From assembly GCA_050084985.1 (NCBI GenBank), contig JBITNC010000001.1, positions 162,130,001-162,194,000 of the forward strand: DNA of 64,000 nt, given 5' to 3'. Positions 46,542 through 56,649 of the stretch are shown here, piece after piece. Origin of the DNA: Nageia nagi (lineage: Eukaryota > Pinophyta). Position 1 is the first letter of the stretch, and every line of letters starts with the position of its first letter. The notes under the pieces were generated by a model. It had not been told where the DNA came from. It did no database searches and was given only the letters and a program-made list of their open reading frames with translations. The translations under genes and the position numbers were made by a program.

Positions 46542-46559
46542 TGGCATGCCCGATGGGAC
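46542..46559 (+). other. E2 primer binding site (candidate)
   Basis: The sequence tggcatgcccgatgggac begins 12 bases after the LTR end and is conserved with E1. A second candidate, tggtgactctgctgaag, starts near 46574. tRNA not assigned. Confidence 0.45.
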
Positions 46560-46678
46560 ACGAAGAAACTTATTGGTGACTCTGCTGAAGCACTATCTAT
46601 GGTATGTATTAAAGCAAATTATTTGTAAATATCATATGTGCTTTTGAACCTGTTACTTTCTTTTGCAACCTAGAGTTT

Positions 46679-48320
46679 ATGTGGACAAGATCTAAAACTA
46701 GAGTAGCAAAAGAAGCACTGGATTTTAGAACGTTAGATACTCCTAAGAGAAAGACCCTAATCAAGTCCAAGTCTCTGAATAGTATCAGCTCCCTAAAATC
46801 CTTTACCAAGCCAGAATCATCCATTCTTCACCCTAGAAATACCTCTCCTAAAATGGCTAATCCAACTCAGAATATTTATCTGGAATGGGACAATGGGGTA
46901 CCAATAACCCTGGCGGTGTTGCATGACATCCAAGCAAATGTTTTCAAAACCCTTCTGAAGTTTGATGCGACTTCAGAGAAAATGGCTTATGAGCATTGTG
47001 TTGATGTAGCTGGCCTAGCTAAGATTCATAATATCCAACATGAAGATGTCATGGTGAGATTACTAGCTCAGTCTTTCAAGGGAAAGGTCCTAGATTGGTA
47101 CAAGGGCCTTCCTAATGGATCTATAACCACTTGGGCTCAACTGGCAGAGCCCTTTATCTTGGAATTTAATGAATTAGGAGATCCTTTTTCTTTGTTAACA
47201 TAGTTCACTTCAATCAAAAGATATGAGCAAGAAAATATCCCTGATTTCAATATTAGATTCCAAAAAACTTGGATGAGAGTCCCAATGCTAGTTAGGCCTC
47301 AGCAATTTCAAGCCTTAATGTATTACCTGAGAGCCTTTCCTTCGGATCTCTCTCTACAAATCCAAAATTCCAGAGTGAATACTTTCTTGGAGGTCTATAG
47401 ATAAGTAGTATATGCTGAATCCTATCTTATTGCAGTTGGAAAATTGCCAAGTCGCATGCCAATGCCTTATTTTCCAATAACCACCCAACAGTAGATTTTG
47501 AGACCTCAAGCAATTAGTTTGGCTCCACCACTGGCCAGCATCCCCGCCCTTGTCCAATAGTGGCCATCACCCTTGCCAGTCCCTAGAGCTCCCTTGGCTT
47601 TACCAACCCCTTATCAGCCTAATATGAATCAAGGGGTAGCTTCATTGTCAGAGATTCAGGAACTCCAAAATTTATGTAGAAATATGGCAAACCAGATTAC
47701 CATTCTAAGCAGACAAAGCAATGCAAGAAGGTATCCTTATCCTACTGTAGAAAGAGCTCAACATGTGTTGAATGAGGATGTAAGCTAAGTTTCCTCTTCT
47801 GGGTCAGCCTCTGGTTTGTGTTTGGCCTACAATGATGCTCATGAGCAAGCAACATGTCCTATTTACCAATACCAAGAATATTTATCAAGAAGTGGGGGTA
47901 TTCCTCTGCCTGGTGTAGCTGATGACATAAGCCAAGATGTGAACCTGATGAATTTTGCACCAGCAGATATAGGAGTTTTCACTGTGGAAATAAGATCCGG
48001 AAAAAAACCCCTAGTCTTAGGTATTTTGGAAAGAAAAGTTGAACCCCAAAAGAGTTCCGGAGTAGTGTTTCCTAAAAGGCAAGATGCAGTTCTCAGTTCT
48101 AAGGAAAAGATCCTAGAAAAGGAAACAGTTTCTCAAAAATTCCCATTTTCAAAAACCAAATAGACACCCAAATCCAGTGATCCAAATCTTCAGAGGTTAA
48201 GGTTCCCTTCACTTACCAAGCACTAGAGAAAAGATGATACTCTACAGCTTCAGGAAAAATTTACTGATAGATTCAGAAACAAAATTGGTGAACCTCTGGC
48301 TATCCCAGAGTTCAACATTA
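46679..48320 (+). pseudogene. Element E2 gag region
   Basis: The start codon is at 46679 (MWTRSKTRVAKEALDFRTLD), with no in-phase ATG nearby upstream. The retrotransposon gag core is at about residues 85-170 (LLAQSFKGKVLDWYKGLP, TTWAQLAEPFILEFNELG), followed by RYEQENIPDFNIRFQKTW and MYYLRAFPSDLSLQI. A Pro-rich linker (about 47500-47640) and a helical segment (SEIQELQNLCRNMANQITIL) follow. Near 47816 the stretch CLAYNDAHEQATCPIYQYQE contains a C-x8-H-x4-C pattern, in place of a clear zinc knuckle. Gag assembles the particle. Confidence 0.88.
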
Positions 48321-48770
48321 TGGCAGAGCTAAAGAGAACTCCAGCGACATTGTCCTTGTTTGAAGCTCTAAAAATTCCCGAACAAATTGATTTACTGAAA
48401 ACATCTCTTATAGCATTGAATGAAGGAATGGAAAGAGTGCTTAATCTTTTTGAAACATCAAAATATTTGGGGATGGGAAAGAACAAACCTCTGGCTTTTT
48501 ACATGACTCTAGAAATTGAGGGATATGTACTCCATAATTGTTTAGTTGATTCTGGGGCAGCTACTACTGTGATGCCTAAAGCAGTGTGCGATGTAATGGG
48601 GTTGCCCATGACAAGAACATCCACCAGAGTATTACAATTGGATTCCACACCTGTCAAAATAGTAGGAGTAATCAAGGATGTAGTCTTGAAAATACATAAG
48701 TGTCCCTCTATAATTATTATTTAGGAAGTTGTAGTTGTTGAGCTGCCCCCTTTGTTCAAGCTATGTCTGT
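48321..48770 (+). pseudogene. Element E2 aspartic protease
   Basis: Active site DSGAATTVMP at codons 624-633 (48548 onward), intact. Further features are the upstream LAFYMTLEIEGYVLHNCLV strand pattern and the downstream LPMTRTSTRVLQLDSTPVKI, the usual retropepsin layout. A TAG at 48722 interrupts shortly before the end. It would release gag and enzymes from the polyprotein. Confidence 0.85.
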
Positions 48771-49059
48771 CTAGAGAGTTTACAGCTAAGATAGGGGGTT
48801 ATCTAGCAATGGATTACACTCATTATTTGATCCCCTATGGAAATAAGAGGGTAAGACTGAATAATGAGGAAATTTTTGAGTTTCATGTAGAGAAAAAGGA
48901 GGAGGTTTGTGCTATCTTTGGTGAATTGGAAGAATCAGATGAATTGCTAGAAGAGCTGCAAACCGAAGACCCTTGCAGTATGAGTATGCTCAACACCATC
49001 TATGATGTGGAGTTTGGAAATTATTATTTAATAGAGCCAAAGGCTTTCATCCCAGAACT

Positions 49060-49560
49060 CATAAGGGAAGACTTCAGGAGAAATGAAATGTGGGAGATGT
49101 CTTTTGATGGGGTAAGATCCAAAAATGGATCCAGAGCCAGGATTATCCTAACCAACCCAATTGTTAAGGTACATAGATTTTCTTTCAGACTCACCTGGTT
49201 ATGTTCAAATAATGTGGCAGAATATGAAGCTCTTTACCTGGGACTAGAATAAGCTATCAAAATGAAAATTCAGTGTCTAAAGATCAAAGGTGATTCAGAT
49301 TTGATCGTGAAACAAGTGACAGGTAAATGTTCAGTCAAACATCATTATTTGAAAGCCTACAGGAATCGGGTTTGGGATCTATTTGAGCATTTCAAAGCAT
49401 TGCATATTCAGTCAGTTCCAAGGAAATTCAACCAAGAAGTTGATGCATTAGCACAAATGGGAGACAGTTTTGATCCCACAAATGACTGGTTCTGGAGGAA
49501 GGGTGTTCAGCTTGATTTCAGGCCATTAGTTCTGGATAATGATTCCTTTTGGCAGGTTTT
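49060..49560 (+). pseudogene. Element E2 archaeal-type RNase H, placed upstream of RT
   Basis: Codons about 800-930. The acidic residues expected of this family are all visible: FDGVRSKNGSRARII (Asp at codon 810), NNVAEYEALYLGLE (Glu), IKGDSDLIVKQVTGK (Asp) and FNQEVDALAQMG (Asp). One TAA lies at 49250. The same family occurs in element B after the first RNase H; here it lies between protease and RT. RNase H removes RNA from RNA/DNA hybrids; the role of a second copy is unknown. Confidence 0.82.
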
Positions 49561-49869
49561 CTGGGATGAAGCTCAAATTAATCAGTTTTTATTACAACAA
49601 GCGGTATGTCATGTAGTAGGAGAAGAGGACTCCAAATTTTTCCAGGAACAAGACATAATTCAACTGAATAATAATAAACTCCCTAAAGATTTGATTCCAT
49701 TCGAAGGATTGTTCGATAGAAGTGACCAGGTAAAAAGAAGGGGTATGAATATAAACCTGAATAACTATAAAGAATATGAAGTTTTTCTGGGTAAGTCATT
49801 AAAAATTGGTATATCTAATACTTCAGAATAGATTCAGGAAATTGTACAGTTATGCTGAACATATGTTGA

Positions 49870-50800
49870 TGTTATTGCTTGGTCTTATGATGATTTAAAG
49901 GTTTTTGATAAATCAGTGATACAGCATACAATCGAGTTGATAGATGATGCTAAACTGGTCAGACAAAAACAAAGACCAGTAAACCCCAAGATCAAGGTTG
50001 CCATGAAGCAGGAGGTGCTAAAACTGTACAAGGCCAGGATAATTTATCCCATCAAGCATTCCACTTGGGTAGCCAATCTTGTGCCTATCCAGAAGAAAAA
50101 TGGCGAGATAAGGTTGTGTGTAGATTTTTGAGGTTTGAACAAAGTATCATTGAAGGATCATTACCTCTTACCTCCAATGGAACAAATACTAAATACTGTA
50201 GCTGGAGCTGAAAAGTTCTCTTTGATAGACGGTTTCTCTGGGTACAATCAGATTTGGGTTCGGAATGAAGATCAGTTCAAAATAGCTTTTACAACTAAAT
50301 GGGGCACATTTGCTTTTCAGAGAATGCTGTTTGGACTATCCAATGCAGGGGCTACCTTTCAGAGAGCTATGGATTATGCGTTTGGAGAACTGGTAAATAA
50401 GAGTCTGTTGGTATACCTTGATGATATTACTATTTTCTCTCATGATAGAAACATGCATATTCAACATCTGGAGCAAGCCTTCATCAAATGTAAGAGGTAT
50501 GGTATATCCCTAAATCCTAAGAAGTCAATCTTCGCAGTAGATGAGGGTAAACTATTGGGCCATGTCATTTCAAAAGAGGGATGGGCTATTGATCTGGATA
50601 GAGTTAAAGCTATAAATGACTTGTCTCTCCCATCTAACAAGAAGTCTCTGCAATCTTTTCTGGGTCAGATTAACTTTGTCAGAAGGTTTATTCAGGATTT
50701 CTCAAACATTATCAAACCTATCACCCGGATGCTAAAAAAAGATACTCCTTTTGTATGGACTGAGGAAGGTAAAGACGCTTTTCAGAAAATTAAGGTAGTA
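49870..50800 (+). pseudogene. Element E2 reverse transcriptase
   Basis: Landmarks in order: QHTIELIDDAKLVRQKQRPV, then KARIIYPIKHSTWVANLVPI, KKNGEIRLCVDF followed by TGA (50129, where Arg is expected), GAEKFSLIDGFSGYNQI, GTFAFQRMLFGLSNAGATFQ and the active site YLDD at codons 1246-1249 (50414-50425). It continues KSIFAVDEGKLLGHVISKEG and FLGQINFVRRFIQDFS. Apart from the stop, all catalytic residues are kept. Confidence 0.92.
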
Positions 50801-51290
50801 ATTACAAAAGCTCTTGTACTGAGAAATCTAGATTTTAGCAAAGAATTTATTTTGTACGCATATGGTTCAGATACTAGTGTTGCAGCTATTTTAACCTAGA
50901 AGTATGAAAGAAATGAAGAATATCCAGTTGCATTTTTCAGCCAGACTATGAACAGTTGTGAGGAAAAATACACTTTCATTGAAAAATAGGTCCTGGCTAT
51001 TGTGAAAGCACTCGGTAAGTTAAAATATTACATTGCTCAGAGCAAAATTTTGATTCTAACTATACACCCAGATGTTAGGTCTTATGTTATGTAGGGAGAA
51101 TTGGGAGAAGGAAGACCCAGGTGGATTTCAAAAATTCTAAAATATGATGTAGAAATTCAGCCCACCAAGCTCATAAAAGGAAGAGCACTTTGTGAGCAAC
51201 TTGCAAAACCTATGTAACCAGAAAAGGAGATGGTATGCTTTGTTGAATAAGAAACCCCAGAATCCATACCCAGAGATACTACAAAGGATT
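50801..51290 (+). pseudogene. Element E2 RNase H (gypsy-type)
   Basis: FILYAYGSDTSVAAIL (about 50850) has Tyr where the first catalytic Asp is expected. AFFSQTMNSCEEKYTFIEK and LAIVKALGKLKYYI follow, with TAG at 50897, 50987 and 51092 and TAA at 51215 and 51248. This domain is the most damaged in the frame. The separate archaeal-type RNase H upstream keeps its acidic residues, so the two domains have decayed differently. Confidence 0.85.
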
Positions 51291-52552
51291 GGATGGAGCA
51301 ATTAAGCAAATATTTTGAGATTAGAAAACTGCCAGGAAACATGAATGCATCCCAAAGAAGGCAATTCAAGATACATGCCCAGAATTACACGGAGATAGAT
51401 CAGATACTTTATAGGAGAAATCATGATGGCATTTTGCTAAGATGTGTACCGGTGACAAATTTAGCTAAGCTCATTGAAGAGTTTCATTCTGGAGAGTCTG
51501 GAGGTCATTACTCCGGATACACGATAGTGGGTAAGATCATTCAGACAGGATATTACTGGCCCACTATGTTCAAGGAGGCTTTTGAAAAGGCACAAAATTG
51601 TGAGAAGTGTCAGAGGTATGTGGGAAGAAAGAGAAATGCAGCATTACCATTGGAACCAATCCAAGTAGAAGAACCCTTCCAACAATGGGGGCTAGATTTT
51701 ATCGGAGTCATCAATCCAAACTCCTCTTCCGGACACAAATTCATCCTTACTGCTACAGAATTTTTTACCAGATGGGCGAAAGTAGAGGCTGTAAAAGAGG
51801 TAAGTCAGAAGACTATTCTGAGATTTGTGGAAAAGTTAATTACCAGGTATGGTGTTCCTCAAATGATAATTTTGGATAATGGTTTGGCGTTCGTAGGAGC
51901 TGAAGTTATTGATTTTGCTATGAGATTAGGTATCTACTGGAAAACTTCCTCAAATTATTACCCTTAGGGTAATGGTTTGGCTGAGTCCACAAACAAAAAT
52001 TTGATTCAGATTCTCAAAAGAACAGTGGAGGATAATCCCTGGACTTGGCACGAAAAGCTCAATTGGGCACTGTGGGCAGATAGGATCACAGTAAAGTCAG
52101 CCATTAAAACTAGCCCATATACATTGGTATACGGTAAAAGGGCGGTATTACCAAGTCATTTTGAGCTTCCAATTTTAAAAGTTTTGCAGGAATATGGTGA
52201 GGATTTTGAATCTCTCGAGGTTCAAATGAATGAACTGTTGCATCTAGAAGAGCTCTGGAATCAATCATATCAAGACCTCCGAAGAAGAAATGAAATAGTA
52301 AAAAGATGGTTTGATGGTCGAAAATCAACTCTGGGTACTTTCAGAGAAGGAGATTTAGTATTGAAATGGGATGAGGACAGAGCTAAACTGAGGAAACATA
52401 AAAAATTTGAATCCATGTGGTGCGGACCCTATGTAGTAGCTAAATGCATTGGGAAAAATGCCTTTGAGTTGGCAAAATTAAATGGGTGTAAATTGCCAAT
52501 TTCAGTTAATGGACAGCACCTAAAGCAATATAAGACCGCAAGCATGGGGTAG
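51291..52552 (+). pseudogene. Element E2 integrase
   Basis: The zinc finger is intact (FHSGESGGHYSGYT, then NCEKCQRY). The catalytic triad is intact: LDFIGV Asp at codon 1673, LDNGLAF Asp at 1733 and LAESTNKN Glu at 1769, giving the D-x35-E spacing of retroviral integrases. One TAG (51965) sits inside the core where PQGNG is expected. The C-terminal part (LVLKWDEDRAKLRKHKKFES, MWCGPYVVAK) ends at 52550. No chromodomain is seen. Confidence 0.92.
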
Positions 52553-53042
52553 TGATTATTTTTCTTTAAAAAAAATGATTTTGTACACATATTGTAAATA
52601 GTGTGCCGTTTGCATTTATTTCAAGTTGTCATTATGGTTGTCAGTTATTTATTAGTAACTTAGTGGTAGTTGTACTTTTGCACCGGTAGAATTGAAGTTT
52701 CCAAAAGGGTATGGAAAATCAAATCTCGGAGTTCCTGAAAAGAGTGCATAATATTAAATCGATTATTAATGCTACTATCCATGAGGATATTGTGCGTGTT
52801 TCAAGAGATTGTGCATCAATCAAAGAAAGGAGTTATAAAAGAACCAAGAGCACTACTCACCAAAATACCTAATTCTAGAATTCATAAGAAGTATTCGCTT
52901 ACAAATTTGTGAAACTAGTATCTACTGCACATTGCCAGGAGTCGTGGAATATAGCGGAAGAATTTGAGTAAAGCAAAGTGTTGGTTAGGGGTGATAGAAG
53001 TGAGACAAGAAGAGTTGATAAGTGTAGCACAAGCAAATAGAA
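52553..53042. other. E2 spacer between pol and ORF2
   Basis: 490 bp without a frame of interest. It could hold a splice acceptor or an internal start for ORF2 expression, but no signal is clear enough to call. Confidence 0.5.
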
Positions 53043-56000
53043 ATGAGCTCAGGATCATTAGCAAAGATAGCAAGGAAAATAACGGACTCCATGGAGTTAT
53101 TATGGGATACTGAAATTACAACTCGAAATAAGAACCCCAAGGGCACAGCTGAAGGTAAGTGCCCAAACTTCAGTTTTAATCATATAGCACATTCACTTAT
53201 GGGGTCGGGTCTCATGTATTTCATCCCCCATAGATGCTTTCCTACTCCTGAATTGATAGAGTTTATAAAGGGGGCATTTGATCCTGCAACTAGGATAGTC
53301 AGAGACTTGCAAGGTAGAACTATCTTAAATTTGGATTCCATTTCAATAGCAAAAGCTTTTAATCCACCCTCCCCTATGCATTCCCTTGTGCACCTTGATT
53401 GGTATACGACCCCCAGTTCCAATCTGAGAGCAAATATCATTGCCTGGCTAAATAAAAATGCAGCTGGGACTGTAAAGTTTATGGAGTTCCCCAGTTTTGA
53501 GCTCCCGCTCTCCAATTTTTCTGCACATCTACAATTATTATTATCCATGTTGGGCATAGCAGTAGGCGAAGAGATAGATAGGTATGTCTCGCCATGAAAA
53601 TTAGCTATTACATACCAGATTTCCCATCCAAACTCTCCTACAATGTATGACTGGGCCATTGCACTTTCAGATGGAATATCTGAACAGTTAGAAAATATTA
53701 GTGAGGGATTTCATTTTTTGTATGTGTCACACATTATTTGGATGATAATTCATCAGAATGCTGATGTTTTCAAGAATTTAACCTTGGTTCGGACTGATGA
53801 AAGAGGGTCTCAGAAGCCAGTGGACCAATGGACTGAGGAGGTGAGGTCTTCAGTAGATTATTACTTCTTTGTAGAAAGCTTTTTGGTCCCTGCAATGAGT
53901 TTATTTACCCCTACAGTTCCAAGATTATCAACAGCCTCTAAGCTTTACCTCCAGATGCCACATGGAGAGATTGGGGATTGGTTCTTCATAGAGGAGGGGT
54001 CTTTCATCAGGCTTTATGGGTTTTCTGGGGCTCCTTTCTTACTATCGGTCCATGTAACGGATTGGGTTTTTAGCATGGAATACGCCAGACAAATGGATTA
54101 TATAGATTCTAAATATGGAGCTGCAGCGAAGAAGAGGATAGTTTATGCCCTTCCTCATAAAGTGCATGAATTAGTGCTTCAAAATAGGGGAGCAAATGAA
54201 CAATTAAAAGATAAATTGTTGAATTTAAAATTGAAAGAACTTAGTCAGTATTTGCTATATGATCCGGAGGATATCTTTGGCAAGAGGTTGAGGGGCCAGC
54301 CCAACCCCCTGAGTTTCAAAGCTAAATCCAGGTTGGAGCTACTTAAATGGTGAAACCTAGAACATGAAGACAAGGTAATGCCCACTACCTTGATTACTAA
54401 AGATTTATTGCCACCGTGGTTGAGTTTTTACAGTAAAAAGATAAATTTTGACCCAAGAATAGACTCCATCTCCAAAAAGTCTTTGAAAACCTTAAGAGAT
54501 CAAAGATGGAGTGAAGAAAAAATAGCCACCTTCACTTAGTACCGAATTGAGTCCGAAAATCAGAATACCCCTATAGATTCTAATTTAGATGAGAAATTTG
54601 AGGAGATGTGGAGAATAGAACATCCTACAGACATCCCTGCAAGTGAAGGTTCGGATGATAGTGATGAGGAGGGAGAGCAGGGACCTGCAATGTCCCAAGT
54701 GTCAGCTCAGGAGGAGCTACCTGAGGAAGGAACTAGGGAGGTTTCCACGAAAATAGCAGCTAGGAGGCCCGAGAAGGTGTATATAGTTAAAAGGAAAGCC
54801 CAAAAGGAGATGGCACCGCTCCCACCATTGCTAAAGAGAAGAAGAAGGAGCCCTACTCCATCAGGTACACTCTCTACTCTCTCTTCCCTTATTTCTCTTA
54901 CTCCTACTCTATCTATTCCTACCACATCCATTTTCATTTCAAGTTCACTTCCACAAATTCTAGCAGTCATTCCAGCTTCACCCATCCAATCCCTCATAAC
55001 ACCACCACTACCTATTCAGTGGCAAAGCTCCCTTCCCCTCACATCCAGCCCACAAGCTCCCCCAATCGTTAGCATCACCACAATACCATCATCACCTTTG
55101 CCATCTCCACCTCCATCATCCTCTCCTCCATCCATTCCAGCTCTTCCTACCATGGATCCATCTGGTAGTAGTGTCCCCAGGCCCAGTCAAGCTAGCCCTG
55201 TGACACCAGCATAGTAGATCGTGGCCTCCTCCTCTCAGGAGTTGAGCACTGGATCCCCATTCATTATGATATCCGAGAAACAAGTATCTATGGATGGCAT
55301 CATGCAGCAGTACCAACAGATGAAATAGGGATGAGATGCATGGATGCAGAAGCAGGTCAAGAAGCTCCCAGTTTTGGATAATCTGGTAAGGCTCCAGAAT
55401 TCAATGGATTCGAAGCATAAGGTGCTTGAGATGGCTATTGCCCAAGAAACCCAAGAAGGGCAAAGTGATCTCTCCTTAATGAACACCCGGGTAAAGATAG
55501 ATACCAGGAGCATATCCCAGAGTGATAAGAATGAGCTGTTGCAAATAGCTATGGATTTAAACATTTCTGAATTGACCAAATTAGAGGTCAAATATAATAA
55601 GCTTCAAAAGGTGAATGAAGTAATGAAACAACAATTAGAGTCTCAATGGCTAAAATTAAAAGCTATAGACAATAACATAGCTTCTCTCAGAGCAAGTTTA
55701 GCTGCCACCCTGACTGTAGATAGCCTGGCAAAGAAAGATGTGGTCATAGCACAGAAGGATGTAGAAATTGCAACCAAAATAGCTGAAGTAGCAGCAAGAG
55801 AGACAATAATTGGCAATTTAAATGCTGACATTGCATAGATGTGGCTGAATTCGAATGTCAATAAGGTGGATAGAGATTTTTTGATCAGAATAAAAGAAAA
55901 ATTCTGGGAGCAATTATCTCCAAAGATTAAACAACTGATTCAACTCAGAGATCACATTGATCTATGTTTTTTAGAGTTGAAGAAATTAGAGGCAAGTGTT

Positions 56001-56558
56001 AGCCTCTGTGAAAGCACTATCGACCCCATGGAAAAGATAGCAAAGAGGGCAAAGAAAAAGCTGGGTGAGATTTTTGACAAAGAGCTTCAAGCCTTAAATG
56101 TGGGAAATAGGGTTGAGTTGATCTCAGCGATTGACCACCCAGTCCGCAGGAAATGGGTGTTTCAAGAAATAAAAAATAATTTAATCAAGCAATGGTAGGG
56201 GGTAGAAACCTAGAAAGCTAAAATAGCTAAATTATCTGAGGCAGGATTTTCAGGATTGTGGAAAGAGGATAATTCACCCATCTTCGAGGCTGAAATTTTG
56301 AAATACATTCATGAAGATAGTCAAAAGATGGAAGATATAGATTTGTTACTGAATTCTTTTGATGAGTCGACTTTGTTTGAATTTTTTGACCAATGTGCCA
56401 ATAAAGGAGTGGTCCTGCAGTGGATGTTGCACAAATACGGGCAAATCTCCTATGAAATTTTGAACAACACAGCCCTAGCCCAATCGAGAATAAAAGACTT
56501 CTCCGAAAATCATGCAAGTTGGGGTAAGGTTGTGCAATTTTTAGAGGTTCAGAGTTGA
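53043..56558 (+). pseudogene. Element E2 ORF2: unrecognised 1,171-codon extra protein in env position
   Basis: One phase throughout, start MSSGSLAKIARKITDSMELL at 53043. Premature stops are TGA at 53595, 54351 and 55332 and TAG at 54537, 55212, 55215, 55326, 55836, 56196 and 56211. Layout: globular part, codons about 1-500, with GKCPNFSFNHIAHSLMGSGL, LDSISIAKAFNPP, LYLQMPHGEIGDWFFIEEGS and HVTDWVFSMEYARQMDYID; acidic patch SEGSDDSDEEGEQG (54645); basic cluster LLKRRRRSPTP (54830), possibly nuclear-targeting; Pro/Ser/Thr-rich linker, codons about 606-724; helical, probably coiled-coil C-terminus, codons about 768-1171 (LEVKYNKLQKVNEVMKQQL). I see no signal peptide or membrane segment, so it is not obviously an envelope protein. 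A homologue is in E1. I do not recognise the family. Confidence 0.82.
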
Positions 56559-56649
56559 AATAACAGATTTCATTTGGTTATTATTTTTCAGACAGAGTTC
56601 TAAATTCCTCTTTGATCAAGGCGAAATTTTCCCCCAGAAGTCACCATAA

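Larger units (their letters stand above)
46679..52552 (+). pseudogene. Element E2 gag-pol: single 1,957-codon frame broken only by stops
   Basis: All recognisable segments fall in the same phase across 5.87 kb. I count about 18 premature stops, for example TAG at 47201, 47492, 47558, 48161, 48224, 48722, 49829, 50897, 50987, 51092 and 51965, TAA at 47402, 47786, 49250, 51215 and 51248, and TGA at 49856 and 50129. Where the family residue is clear it is Gln (CAG/CAA) or Arg (CGA), i.e. a C to T change; E1 still has CAA at the site matching 47402. The frame ends at tag-tga (52550-52555). Domain order: gag, protease, archaeal-type RNase H, RT, RNase H, integrase. Confidence 0.88.

Noticed and set aside
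54707-54997. Minus-strand 96-residue frame opposite ORF2 (also 53180-53659, 55235-55591 and 56227-56517)
   Set aside because: Shadows of ORF2, which has a homologue on the plus strand in E1; none has a recognisable motif.
53043-56558. ORF2 as a retroviral-type envelope
   Set aside because: Its position fits, but I see no signal peptide, no membrane-spanning segment and no protease-cleavage layout; the C-terminus is helical and hydrophilic.
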